DNA of 64,000 nt, taken from contig JAJEKV010000300.1 of assembly GCA_021234155.1 (NCBI GenBank), positions 250,001 through 314,000 on the forward strand, given 5' to 3'. Of the stretch, positions 12,640 through 24,523 are shown one piece after another (position 1 is the stretch's first letter; every line of letters begins with the position of its first letter). Source of the DNA: Isoetes taiwanensis. Its lineage: Eukaryota > Streptophyta > Lycopodiopsida > Isoetales > Isoetaceae. The translations under genes and the position numbers were made by a program. Under the pieces are notes generated by a model that saw only the letters and a program-made list of their open reading frames with translations, ran no database searches and had not been told where the DNA came from.

Positions 12640-13497
12640 GGAATAGTATTTTGATACATGCTTCCTTGGCAAAAAATTAGAAACACTTCTAAGTTGAGAC
12701 CAACCTTCTATAGCCCGTATTTTTGCTTCCGATTTGGCTGCTACTCCTTCTAAAACAATGTGGCCTAGATAGACTACTTCACTTCAAAAATTCACATTTG
12801 GACATTTTTCCAAGATGTGCATCTCTAGTTGTAGAAAAGTATACAAGAAATGGACAAACTTATTGAAATATTTGGCAAGAGAAAAGTATACAAGAATGTC
12901 GTCCAGGAAAATATGGACAAACTTATTGAAATATTTGGCAAAGAATACGGTTTATCAACCGCACAAAGGCCATTGGTCCATTAGTTAGAACAAAAGGCAT
13001 TAGAAAGAATTCAAATACCCTTGATAATTTCTAAATGTTCTCTTAAACTCGTTCCCTGGACAGATATTGACTTGATGGTAACCACTCCTCAAATTTTAAC
13101 CATTGGGCTCCTACACGTCGATCTAAAATGTCATTCACTCTTGACATAAGAAAATGATCCTTGATTGTTGCCTTATTTAGTGAATGTTAGTCGATGCACA
13201 TATGTATGGTTCCATCTTTCTTTCTGACTAGAAGTGCTGGCACTTTAAATAGTGATTTACTAGGTTGTATATTCCCTTTATTAAGTAATTCTTTTACTTG
13301 TCTTTTAACTTCCTCTTGCTTTATTGACCTTGCCATAGGTCTCGTACCGCTCTAAATCTATGGGATAATGGTCTACCCTCTGGACTATCATCGGGAGAGA
13401 CATCCTTTAATTCATTCAACATACTCTTAAGGTCATAATCATCAATATTACTTTTACAAGACATCCCATATCTTGAAAAACCCTTAATATGCAAGAG
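12640..13497 (-). pseudogene. Ty3/gypsy reverse transcriptase relic
   Basis: On the - strand, conceptual translation across frames gives the Ty3/gypsy RT order. It begins with EGRP..HRFR (about 13,380) and VKRQVKELLNKGNIQPSKS (about 13,280), then VRKKDGTIHMC (about 13,210), VMPF-like MPFVLTNGP (about 12,980) and FLDDILVY (about 12,895). The post-RT segment YLGHIVLEGVAAKSE follows near 12,750. A partial internal duplication (GAAAAGTATACAAGAA at about 12,834 and 12,890) interrupts the thumb. Several stops and shifts are present. The - strand LINE at 13.5 kb sits at its N-terminal side and has probably split it. Confidence 0.7.
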
Positions 13498-13506
13498 ATA
13501 AGTAGA

Positions 13507-16500
13507 ACTTTTTTTTTTTGAAGGACGAAAAGCCAAAAAAGTTTATTAATCGATAAAAAGTACAAATTTACATGTCTCATCTAGCTATGTAGCACAAAAG
13601 ATGCCACAGAGCACGAACGGAGCATCATGTACTTACCGTAATAGGAGACTAATGATAAGTATCAATCAAGATACCGAATCCGGATGCATTCCATCATTTC
13701 GATTCGGGAGGAACACTCATAGGCTATCAATATCTTTTTCGAGCCAACGTAATAACACCGCGGTGCGTAAGAATTAATGTCCCGAAGATGTGAGGTTCCG
13801 CGACGCTCCCATATTGACCATAGGAGCCAACCGGAACCAAGATGGAATGCCCTTTGTTTAGCTTGAGGCCATGCGCTGGGATAGGATGCCAAGAGGATGC
13901 ATCGCAGTTCAATGTACCTTTTAAACAAACCCCTCGTGGGCCGTGACCACGCCGGGTTGAACCTCGAACAATTAAAGAGAAATACTCAAGAGTCTCAACG
14001 TCCGAAAAGACGTAATGGGCATACCGCAGATATGCGAGGATCATAGCGATGCTACAAGCTAACCCACCAGTGCACTGTGGATAACTCCGCCACCACAAAG
14101 TATTTAGACTTTAGGGTGGAGCAACCTATCCCAAAGCCATCGCCATGTAATGCATTACCAAAGTGGGTCTTCTGGAACTCGTGAGGTGCCACCCATCCGC
14201 AACCGGAGGGGTTGTGGTGCTAAAAGAAGGCGATATAATCGATCCACAAAGTGCTTGCCTTTGTGAATATTTTCATGACAAACCCCATGGCACCCTTTAG
14301 CAACACCAACTTGCACTATAAGAGGCAAATTTTCGGGCGACCTTCTCCCATAGAGATACATCCCAACGAGAGCAGAACTTTGCTCAAACTCCTCCATGAC
14401 AAGAGGGCTTAATCCACTTCATACCATGCTTGAATAGAGAACTCCATGCAAGGGGATGAACCGATGTCGCCGCCAATTGAGGTGTTAAGGGGGTCGCAGC
14501 AGCGTGGTGCACACTACCATGGAGTCTCCAATAGGGTCGGGATAGAGGGGCATGGCCAAAAAGATGTCCGACCACCTCCCATACCGCCAACAAGCCGCCA
14601 GAAAAATGGAGAAGCACTTGGAAAAGGCTGGCAGAGCCCAAGGTAGGACTGGTTTGACAACCTTCTTGCCTAGAGGGATACAGGTGACCAAGAGCTTGTC
14701 TAAGAAGGCGCGGAACTGTGAGAGTCATCCTCACCATTCGTGAGTCTCCAAATGAACTTTGAAATAAGCACTTTGCTCAAGGCAGTAGAAGAAGTCCATC
14801 ATACCCGGACCACCGCTTCATTTTGAAGGATGCACTTCGACCAAGCCACCTTTTAACCACAACACCTTCCTCAAGATTGCCCAAATAAAGTTCAACTATT
14901 GCAATGAGCTCACGCGACTTTGATCTTGGGGCTAGCAAGAAGGGATGCCATATAAACATGGATACTACTAAGGACCGACTTGGCCACCGAATGTCCCGAC
15001 CCAAGAGACAACTTAGCGGTGGACCACTGCAACAAGTGCTTCTCCAAGCCCTAACGATCTCCTCCCATGCGGCCCCATAGTAACATGGATGCCAATTGAA
15101 TCCCCAACAACTTGATGGCTTGTCCATGCAAAAGTAATTTCCATGGATAATCGCGGAACACATGCCGGAGCCGGATTATCCAATGTGCACAAAGTTATAC
15201 ACTTTTGCCACCCCACAAGGACATATCGGCCGCTGAAAAAGTATCTAAGAGCATTTTGGCAGCAGCAAGGTTCTCAAAGATTGGCGACTAGGAAGAGGAA
15301 CGCGGTCATCGGCATATTGATTGCAAACCTCTTATGCGTGTCGCCTTCCATTGCAAGACCATGGAGAAGTCCTCGCGTGGTTGCAATAAAGAAATAACTG
15401 CGACAAAGCCTCGCGAACAATTGTGAAAAGCAATGGTGCTAAAGGGCATCACCGGGCTAATATCAATGACCGAAAGTGAAAAGGCATCCGACAAACCACC
15501 ATGGAACATAAAAATGCCCGGAAACGAGATATGCAGCTTCATAATATCCGATGTGAATTGTTCCCTCAAATCCCAGCCTTAGCAAACATCGCAAGACATG
15601 AATTCCCTCCGATTAATTAATCGCCATAAGCCTTTGCAAAATCAAGCTTAAGGTATACAATCGAAGGTTTTGCTTTACGCGTCCAATAAATTCCCTCGTA
15701 AGCGCAAAGAACATTGTTCAAAATGCACCGCTTTGAAGAAAACCCGACCGGTTGTTGAGATGGATTCGCCAAGATGTCCTTTACCCGCTCGCAAAAACCT
15801 TGGCAAGATCTTATATACGGGATGACAATAAAGTGATGGGCCGCCACCAAATAGTCCGAGGATCCTTGACCTTGGGATGAGTGAGATGGCAAAATGTTTA
15901 GAATTCTATCCAAAGCAGATGGGACCGCCGAAAGTCGCAGAAAGCATCATAAGTAACATCCGCTCCAACCATTCCCAATACTCCTAGAAGTACTCGATTG
16001 GTAAACCATCCAAACCTCGGCATTTGCCTCTTTTCACTTCAAAGACCAATGGAATCTAAATCATCACCGCCATAGGGCGCTTCTATTGACTCAAGACCGC
16101 TTCATCGAGATGATGGGGAAACTTAGACAAAACAACATCTTGCATTTTTTGATTGAAAGGAAGATGTTTCAAAGAAAAAAACGCCCGAAGTGGTTATGCG
16201 TGATGTTGCTTGAGTTCGCTACTTCTCATAGCACCGGAACCATTCTAAGAAAAGCAATGAGGACATGGTCGATGTCATGCGATGCCTCTTAGCCCACGGA
16301 AAAAGAAGCCCATACAACAGCCTCCATCATTTAAAACCATTGCGCACCTTCCTTCGCCTTTGCTTGCTGAATTTGCTCCCCTCCAACGCTTGGATCTCGC
16401 GCTAAAAAATATCACGATCATGAACACTGAAGACGCCCCTCGCCGAGAATGGAGCAGGTCTTCATACAAGGTGTCCAAGAAAGCACGACCTCCTGCCGCA

Positions 16501-17096
16501 GAACTCGACCCCATCGTTTGGAAAAACTTTGATCGCCGCAGAATTGCATCCACTATGCTGGGCCATGCCTCGACGCGTCGGGCCAAGGTAGTTGTCCAAG
16601 TATTCGCAGTAACCTCTTTGAATGTCAAGATCCTTTAAGAACTTCACGTCAAGCGAAAAACATCGCCCGCATCACGCCGGCCAGAGGGGCTCGCTCGAAA
16701 TGAATTCGCGGATGGTGGTCCAAACCGAAGTTATCCTCGGTGACGTAACCTAAAGAGACCTAGAAGTGCCGCAGAATGCATCTGCAGATTCCAATAAGCT
16801 CTATCCAACCTAGAGCTTGCGCCGACCCCCACCAACTTGACCATTGCAGACCGCCCAACCTCTCCGTAAATGTAACATACTTTAATGTTACTTTCTATCT
16901 GCCTTGTCATTCCTTGACTCAGTATTTCTTTGTTAGGGTGGAGAGTCAATAGGTGTTGGATGCAGGCATTCCACAATTATAGGCCTTGTCGGGTGAATTC
17001 TTCATGCCCACAAATTTGAAGCAGATAAAAGGGAAGAACAGAGAATTTTTTGAGAGGAAAGAGAGTCAAGAACCACACCAAAGTAAGATCTTTATA
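13507..17096 (-). mobile_element. LINE family A, copy 1 (L1-like non-LTR retrotransposon, 5' truncated)
   Basis: Read on the - strand, the element starts within an endonuclease C-terminus (SRLDRAYWN near 16,800). It passes through the linker region and an RT (CILNNVL.AYEGI and VYLKLDFAKAYGD at about 15,620-15,740; EQFTSDIMKLHIS near 15,550), then an RVT-type zinc-binding region (CHENIHKGKHFVDRLYRLLL near 14,270). It ends in a poly(A) tail seen as T-run at 13,507-13,520. A 9-bp word, ATAAGTAGA, occurs at 13,498-13,506 and 17,097-17,105 and is the best candidate target-site duplication; it fixes the right edge only tentatively. All reading frames are broken. The same family recurs at 28.5-30.5 kb on the other strand. 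Confidence 0.75.
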
Positions 17097-17233
17097 ATAA
17101 GTAGACGGAGTTAAAAGCTTAAAGTAGATTTAGATGTAAAGGAGCCTCTCACACTTTTCCTTCAGCTTTTGCTATTAAGCCCAAGAGAGGTGCATTCTAC
17201 CATGAGCCAAAGAGAGACATTAAAACCTAGGGA

Positions 17234-17410
17234 AAATTACCAAAATGTCCCTAGAAGATTTGAAAATTACTAAAATGCTCCTATACGTCTTATATTTGCC
17301 AAAATGCCCCTAAATACATTGTACAAAAATGGCATTTTGGTAATTTTGGAACATAAAAGAGCATTTTGATAATTATCAAACAATCTCAAGGCATTTTGGT
17401 AGTTATTCAA
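17234..17410. repeat. Fold-back AT-rich repeat built on CCAAAATGCCCCTA
   Basis: Three versions of CCAAAATGCCCCTA or CTAAAATGCTCCTA lie at 17,239-17,312. Three versions of the reverse complement (GCATTTTGGTAA, GCATTTTGATAA, GCATTTTGGTAG) lie at 17,332-17,404. Together they could fold into an imperfect long hairpin. No coding capacity. Such sequence is common in decayed plant LTR or MITE ends, but no termini are evident. Confidence 0.55.
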
Positions 17411-19514
17411 TGCTTGCATATAAAATATACACCATCTATTTTCCAACACTTAATCACACTTTCCATTTTCAACACTTAATCTTGTCCTCCATCTCTTTAA
17501 TATAAAGATATGGCCTTCTCACGTTTTGGTGGCCTATTACATTCAACACAAAGTCCAAACTCAACATGTTCCTCTACAACCGGTCTAACTCCACATGTTC
17601 CCTCCGCAATTGGCCTAACTTCCCTACCACAAAATGGTAATAAATGTACCAACAAAGGAACCATTAGCATTTTAGTTTCCTTGGATAATGCCTTAGGAGA
17701 CTATCATAGAGGAGAACCAGATCATGAAGGCGCACTTGTTTGGACTTGAGAGAGAGATAATGGGAAGTTTTGTGGGCTTGTTGAGAGGCTTGTATTTTTA
17801 CATGAAACAATTGTTGGAAACTTGTACGGCATTTTGTGAGAGATTCATTGTCTGACATGTGTGTTATGATGGCTATCTAGAGATGTGGAACCACATGGTC
17901 TAAAGGGGTGACGACCTCAATGATTCCCCCCCATAACTTTTGATCTACTCATCAAAATGTTATGGCATTTATTGCATTAGATGTAGAATGAAAAGCTCTT
18001 TTCTAATGATATATCTTCTTTTTTATTTTGGGATAGGGTTGGAATGTGTGCCAAAGAATGCCGCATGTAATGCCACATGCAGCGTTCCCTTTCATCCTAC
18101 GTCCCCGGCGGGATCCAGTTGCGGAAATTAAATGCCAAGAATTTGAAAAATTAGACCGAAGAATGCAGGAGTGCTTTTTCGAAGCTACAAGATTTTTTAT
18201 TTTTTCGTCTCAAGACTCGCCATACCTAGCTGGTTGTAGTGGATTTTTAGCCGCCTTAAGTTCCATAGCTTGAAAAAGGAAGTCGGTTATGTCGAGTAAA
18301 TTTCTCTGCTACAAGATAATTCGTCTTTTGCAAGAATTGTGACGAGGGAAATGGGAAAAATTGCATGAAGTTTTGAAAATACAAGGTTCTGGAGGCACAA
18401 ACCACCATAATCATAGCTTTGTTAAGGTCTATCCATGGATGCTATGCGTCTTCATGAAAGGCATAAAGCAAATACATTTAGCCAAGTTTTCTGATTTCTT
18501 CTCTGATTCTGATTCCTTCCAAATAGTATGGCAACGATGGAGGTCCTTCACATTCGCATTCCCATTTTGGATTATTAGAATCCTTTATTGTTCCTAAATT
18601 CAGTATTGCATTTGTTTTGCAGGGTTGGGTTTGAAGCACCAAAGCAATGGTTTGATCATGGCTTCTGGTGTGGTTATGAACTTCAATATCCATGATAAAA
18701 CTTTGGATATTTCAGGGGGATGTTGGAGAATCAAGCATCATGTCTATCGTGTAGGCTTTAGTTAATGTAATTCTTATTGAATCATCGTGGTTCCACTTGG
18801 ATGTAAGTCTAATTTTTTGTGATTTGATTGTACCGTGATTTTTGAGCAATTGTTATAACAATCCATTTTATGATTCGCTGAAGTGGTAGTATTTCCATTT
18901 TTGAGGTTTATAATTTGGAATAGAATGCTAATTGTGGAGGATGCTAACTTGGTAATTTCGTGTTCTCGATAGAATGCACAATAAGATGCAGATATTCGGG
19001 GCTTGTTTTTCCGTTTGCAATGGAGGTACTTGCTCCATCTCTCTAATTTTTCAACGACTTTGTAATTTAGTTAAGTAGAGAGTTTTGATGATTGAATCAT
19101 TTTTAAGGTCCACTGCTCATTCCTTTTTCTGATTTGTGCCAGAGACAGAGATGCAGCCATAGCTGTATCACAGACCAAATATATTCTATTCACAATTGAC
19201 GGAACATGTTCGTGGCATGGCAAAAAATTAAGTATGGCATCCATAGTCTATGTGCATTTAGAATTTATTTTTTAGTAATGGGATCTCTCTCTCTATGCTA
19301 TCTGAGCCCTTATATATTAGAGATTCGTTTTGATTAATAGTGGTATAAATATGTGTGGCTGATTCCACAAAATTCTTCTCCACAAATGCTTTGCTGGACA
19401 ATACCTTAATGAACAAATCCACATACCACATATAATAATGCATGGTTTGCAGTCCTGAGTTTATATTAGAATGCTACTTTCCATTGCTAATTGTAATTGG
19501 CACCCTATTTGCAG
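17411..19514. other. Non-coding stretch between LINE and copia element
   Basis: No gene is recognised. Short frames (for example 17,510-17,749 and 18,046-18,273, + strand) have no domain features. The region mixes AT-rich DNA with a few CT-rich tracts (GATCTCTCTCTCT near 19,281). It may include introns of a gene whose only visible exon is the one at 19,515. Confidence 0.4.
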
Positions 19515-19586
19515 GTTGAAAAGGTGCTCTGTCATTGGATTTGGCTTGGGGCTGCTAATCCTTTTTGTGGGTTTCATACTTATGAG
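19515..19586 (+). pseudogene. Isolated exon coding a membrane-spanning segment (tentative)
   Basis: A stretch bounded by TTTGCAG upstream and GTGAGT downstream encodes LKRCSVIGFGLGLLILFVGF followed by ILM, a typical single-pass transmembrane helix preceded by basic residues. Receptor-like kinases of the WAK/LRK10 type have a short exon like this, but I find no kinase or ectodomain exon around it. The copia element begins 150 nt downstream. Splice signals and hydrophobicity are seen directly; receptor membership is a guess. Confidence 0.3.
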
Positions 19587-19734
19587 GTGAGTGAAAATTA
19601 AAGCGATTGTTCAGTTTCTGGTGATTTATATTGTTGTTGCTTGGCGATCTTCATTTATGATTTACTTTCCTCTCTAGAATAGTTTTGCATTTTTTCCTCC
19701 ATATCCGTTTGAGTGCTTCTTTGGTGGTGGTCTC

Positions 19735-19900
19735 TGTTAGACCCATGATGACCTGTCAGTGATGACGTCATACTGTTGACCTGTCAATGCACGCCTATTG
19801 CTGATGTGGCACTCTTATATAAGCCACAGTCTAGCATTCATTGGTCGTAGTCATTGGTTGTATTGCTTTCTTTAACCATGTATACATTCATAAGCATTCA
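19735..19900 (+). repeat. 5' LTR of the copia element
   Basis: 166 bp, TGTTAG...TTCA, with a TATA box (TATATAA, 19,816-19,822) that would drive the genomic RNA. It differs from the 3' LTR by small indels and substitutions in its first two-thirds, while the last 40 nt (GTATTGCTTTCTTTAACCAT onward) are identical. Confidence 0.9.
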
Positions 19901-20309
19901 CGGTATCAGAGCGGGGCATGGTCGGAAGATAGCATTTAGGTGTTCTTTTGTTGGAGTCGGATTGTGTTGCCCTTTTAGCAAATCAATTTTCATCCATTTT
20001 CGAGACTACCATGAAGAAGTTTTGCTATTTTTAGGCGAAATTCTGTCACCGTGGCTTTTCTCTGAAAGATATCCAGATCTCGGCAAATTTTTGCCGCTCT
20101 TGGTGTTTGTCTCAGCAGTTTAGCCGTCTTCATAGGAAAAAGATTTAAGATCCATTGATCTTTAGCTTTCTTGACACGTTTGTCATAAATTAGATTTGGT
20201 TTTCTGTTTGGTTGGGATTATATCTACTCATCTCAATCACAGATTGTTTCTGTTTCTAACCAATTTGATTTGGTCATAGCTACCATGCATTCTTGGAAGG
20301 TTTGTAGCA

Positions 20310-23300
20310 GCAAGTTTGCTTGATGGTGAGAATTATTACTCTTGGAGAGATAATTTAGACATCAATTTTCAGTTGAATGATCTAAGAGATGTGCTCACGC
20401 CTACATAGTCTCCTCTTACTCAAGAAGAGCAAAAGATAATCTTGCATTATATATGTTGAGGGCTCTTGTTTGGATGCATTTAAGAGAGATCTTAGAGGTC
20501 TTTTTAGTTTTAAAGATGCTCTTCTCTTTCATAAGCAAACTTGTGTACAAGGTGAGGTGGCCAACATTTAGCAATCAAGGGTAAGATGAACGACCTTAGA
20601 TTGCAAGATTGTATCAATATGAAGGATTATCTAGAGTAGTTGAAAGTGCTAAAGGAGAAATTATATGGAGTGGTGGAACTATTGATGATCCAACTTTGAT
20701 CATGAATGCTTTGCAAGGTTTAACTAGGGATTATAAGAGTATTTTCGATCATTATAAGATGAAGGTTAAGATCAAGATTTCTTTTAATCAAGTGCGCAAA
20801 GAACTTCTTGATGCGTAACTTGAAAACATAAGGATGATCAAATTGAGTCAGCTCAGTTTTCAAAGGTTCAATCCTTTCCTAGTGTTTCAAAAACTTTGCC
20901 TACATCTTTACCTCCTACAAGTTCCAGTTCTTCTAAATCTGTGGCTGCTCCAGTTTCTCAACCCTTTCTTTGCTGGCGCTGTGGCAAGAAAGGTCATTAT
21001 AGGAAAGATTGTAGGCAATTGCAGAAAGATTTGGCTCAATATCTTAAAGATCAAGCACAAAAATCTTCTGATCAGATTTCCAAACATCAGGTATCAACTT
21101 CGTCACAGATTTCTTCACAAGTTCCTCCATCACTTCCCACACAAGAACTTTTTGCTCAAGTTTCTAGTATGACTGTTCAGGAAATTGAGACTGAGTTTCT
21201 TAATCTGGCTGCGAAAAATTTACTAGAAAATGCTTGGCTTGTTGATTCTAGAGCTACTAAGCATTTGGCAGGCATGGCAAATCTTCTTTCAGATGTGAAG
21301 CCATATGATCAAACAATTGTGAAAATGGATGATCTTGCTAAGTCCAAAGGAAAAGGTACTGTCAGATTTCAGACAGATCAATGCATTTCACTTAAAATTG
21401 AGGATATCATTTTGGTGCCTAATCTCTTAGTAAATCTATTGAGTGTTTCTGAATTTGATCGAAGAATGGGGTATTCAGTTATTTTCACAAATGGAGAAGT
21501 TCATATCACTCAAAAGAATCCTCTTAAGTTTGTAGAACTGCAAACTCTCATTCCAGTAGCTCATGGACATTTGAATGATGAAGGTCTTTATATTTTGAAT
21601 AGTAAATCTGATCCGTTACATGTAAAGTCTTCATTAATAGCAGCAGTTCCAAAGACTTTGGAGACTGACAGCTTGATTGTTGTGCTTGCAGACTTGGAAA
21701 GCAAGTCCAAGCTGCATATCCATCACAAGCCGAGTTTCAGGCTACTAAACCTTTGGAACTTGTTCATTCTGACATTTGCTATATGCATGTTGAATCTTTA
21801 GGAGGTAGCATGTATTTTTTGGTCCTTGTTGATGATTTCAGCAGGTACACTTGGGTTTATACACTTAAACTCAAGTTTGATGCCTTCCATAAATTTCAAA
21901 TTTTCAGTGCTTTAGTTGAGAAAGAGTTCTCTACTCTCATTCAAGCTATTCGTACGGATAATGCTGGCGAATATCTTTCGGATTAGTTTCAGCAATATCT
22001 CGATAGTAAAGGTATTCATAGGCAACTCATTGTTCCTTACGCTCATCCACAAAATGATGTGGATGTGGCTGAGCGCAAGAACAAAACACTTATGGATTTG
22101 GCACGAAGCATGATCAAACATAAACAATTACCTCTTCTAGTTGACCAGCCCGTCAAGGTTATTTTCATTGGTTAACCGGATAATATGAAAGGGTGGAGAT
22201 GCTATAATCCCCTTACTAAATAGGTTTTCTCATCTTGGAGTATGCAATTTGTTGAAGATGCCGTCTATTCTTCAGATTTGTATGATATGACAAATGCCAA
22301 CTATGATCAGGCTCTTCAAACTTTGTTTGAGATAAGAGATTTCAATAAATCCAACTGTTTGGAAGATTCTGCCCCATCAGATTCTGTACCATCAGCTTCT
22401 TTACCACCGTCAGCTTCTTTACCTCTTGTTTCTTCCATTCTATCTGTATTACCTGTCTCATTCCATCAGTCAAGTATCCCTTCTTCTCCTCTTTCATTAC
22501 AACCACATGTTCCAGCCTATACTAGTGATATTTCACCTGATACACATAATGGTTCTTCTCAACCTGATTTGCAGACTTCTTCATATGCCCAGTTTGAACC
22601 TTTGAATTATGTTGAGCCTCTTTTGTCTCCATCTTCAACTCCATTGTCTGTTTCTCCTAAAAATCAGGTAGATTTCTTAAGTTATCAGGCTGGAACAGAT
22701 GGAACTCTAAGAAGATCTCACAGATTAGCAGGTTACTCACCTTTGGAAACTTCTTGTAACTTTGCGTTAATGGTCAAAGTACAAGAATATACGGAACTTA
22801 CTACATTTTCTCAAGCTGCAAAGGATTCTCATTGGCTCCAAGCTATGCAAGATGAAATTAGTATGCTTCATAAGCAAAATGCATGGGAGTTAGTTCCTAG
22901 GCCACTTGACACAAATATTGTTGGTGCAAAGTGGGTCTATAAGACCAAATTTCATTTTGATGGATACTTATCTAAATACAAAGCTCACCTTGTGGCTAAG
23001 GATTTTACACAGTAGGAGAAGTTTGACTATAATGAAGTTTTTGCTCCCGTTGTTCGTTTGGATACTTTTCTAAAAAGATCCAAACTTTGGCCTGTTTATC
23101 AGCTTTATTTCAAGTCAGCCTTTCTTAATGGAGATTTAGAAGAGAATATTTACATGCAGGAGCCACCAGGTTTTCAAGATCCTAAATATCCTCATTATGT
23201 TTGTAAACTCAAAAGAAGCTTATATGGTCTTAAGCAGGCTCCAAGATGTTGGCATCAGAAAATTAACTCTTTTCTTTTAAGCCTTGGTTACCAAAGGTCG

Positions 23301-24302
23301 CGGGCAGATTGTAATCTATATTACAAGATCACCGGTTCTCGAATTTCCATTCTTCTCTTATATGTTGATGATATGGTTTTAACAGGAGATGCATCTGATC
23401 TTATATCAAGTACCAAGGAGTCTCTTAGCACCCACTTTGAGATCATAGATTTAGGTCTCATGCATTATTGTTTGGGGCTAGAAGTTTGGCAAAGAATCTC
23501 ATGGTATCTTTCTAGCCCAAAGAATATATTAATGAGGTTCTTCATAGGTTCAACATGGCAAATTGTAAGTCCGCCCAAATCTCGCCATGATCCGGCAATG
23601 TCTTAACTCTTGACTCAAAGACAAGAAGATGTAGATGCAACTCTTTATAGGCAACCTGGTTGGAGCACTTTTATTTATCTTTGTTAATCGGCCGGACATT
23701 GTCTATATTGTGGGAGTGTTGACATGGTTTATACAACATCCTAAACAGGCCTCACCGGCAAGCAACTAAGAAGGTGATTAATTATCTTCAAGGGACCGCA
23801 AATCAAGGCATTCACTATATGAGTAATTCCTCCCCTCTTGCTTCTCTTTGCAGACTCAGATCATGCCACCAGTGATGTTGAGTATCGAAAATCTCTTACT
23901 GGATTTGTTTCATTTTTCGCTGGTAGTCCTGTTACATGGAGTTCTAAAAGGGGTTACTTGCAAGATTAGTACCACCGGGTTTAACTTAAAGCCATGGTTC
24001 TTGCAATCCAAGAAATGATGTGGCTGGTTCATTTATATGAAGATCTTGGCATCAAAAACACACCAGCTTATCTTTATTGTGATAATGAGGGAGCTATTTG
24101 CCATGCTAAGGATTACAAGTGGCATCAGCTTAATAAACACTTGGATATTAAAGTCTGCTTTGTTCGAGAAGTTCTTGACAGTGGTTCCATTTCTCTTTTT
24201 TCATTGCTCTTCTCAAGATCAAGCAGCAGATTGTTTTACCAAACCTCTTGTAGGCAGACGCTTGGTCGACATGAAGCAGCTTCTACATGTATTTCCTTTT
24301 AG
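20310..24302 (+). pseudogene. Copia gag-pol polyprotein, degenerate
   Basis: Segments in order: a UBN2-type gag (LLDGENYYSWRDNLD near 20,320) and a CCHC zinc knuckle (CWRCGKKGHYRKDC, 20,971-21,012). The protease core is WLVDSRATKH near 21,240, where the invariant DSGA has become DSRA. Next comes an integrase (LVHSDICY, VLVDDFSRYTW, RTDNAGEYLS, AERKNKT; 21,755-22,100). The RT has QAMQDEISMLHKQNAWELVP near 22,840 and YVDDMVLTGD near 23,361. RNase H has SDHATSDVEYRKSLTGF near 23,860 and CDNEGAICHAKD near 24,080. Several interruptions fit CAG or CAA turned into TAG or TAA, as in DFTQ-stop-EKFDYNEVFAPV near 23,013. It cannot make a functional polyprotein. Confidence 0.9.
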
Positions 24303-24339
24303 TACCTACAATTCTAGTAGTGCTAGTCATCAGGAGGGG

Positions 24340-24518
24340 TGTTAGACCCATACGACGACTGTCGCTGATGACATCACTTTGCTGGACTGTCAATGCATCG
24401 CTTTCGACGTGGCACTCTTTATATAAACCACGATCCTAGTAGTCATTGGTCGTAGTTTTTTCTAGACGCCTATCTTTGTATTGCTTTCTTTAACCATGTA
24501 TACATTCATAAGCATTCA
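24340..24518 (+). repeat. 3' LTR of the copia element
   Basis: 179 bp, TGTTAG...TTCA, with TATATAAA at 24,419-24,426. It is preceded by a polypurine tract and followed by the target duplication GTCTC. The 13-bp length difference from the 5' LTR shows that the element is not brand new. Confidence 0.9.
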
Positions 24519-24523
24519 GTCTC

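Larger units (their letters stand above)
19735..24518 (+). mobile_element. Ty1/copia LTR retrotransposon with target-site duplication
   Basis: Complete in structure, dead in coding. Both LTRs begin TGTTAGACCC and end CATTCA. The 5-bp word GTCTC flanks the element on both sides (19,730-19,734 and 24,519-24,523). A primer site complementary to initiator tRNA-Met (GGTATCAGAGC, 19,902-19,912) follows the 5' LTR, and a purine-rich tract (CAGGAGGGG) precedes the 3' LTR. Domain order gag, protease, integrase, RT, RNase H places it in Ty1/copia. It is about 4.8 kb, normal for the group. It inserted just 3' of a possible exon at 19,515. Confidence 0.93.
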
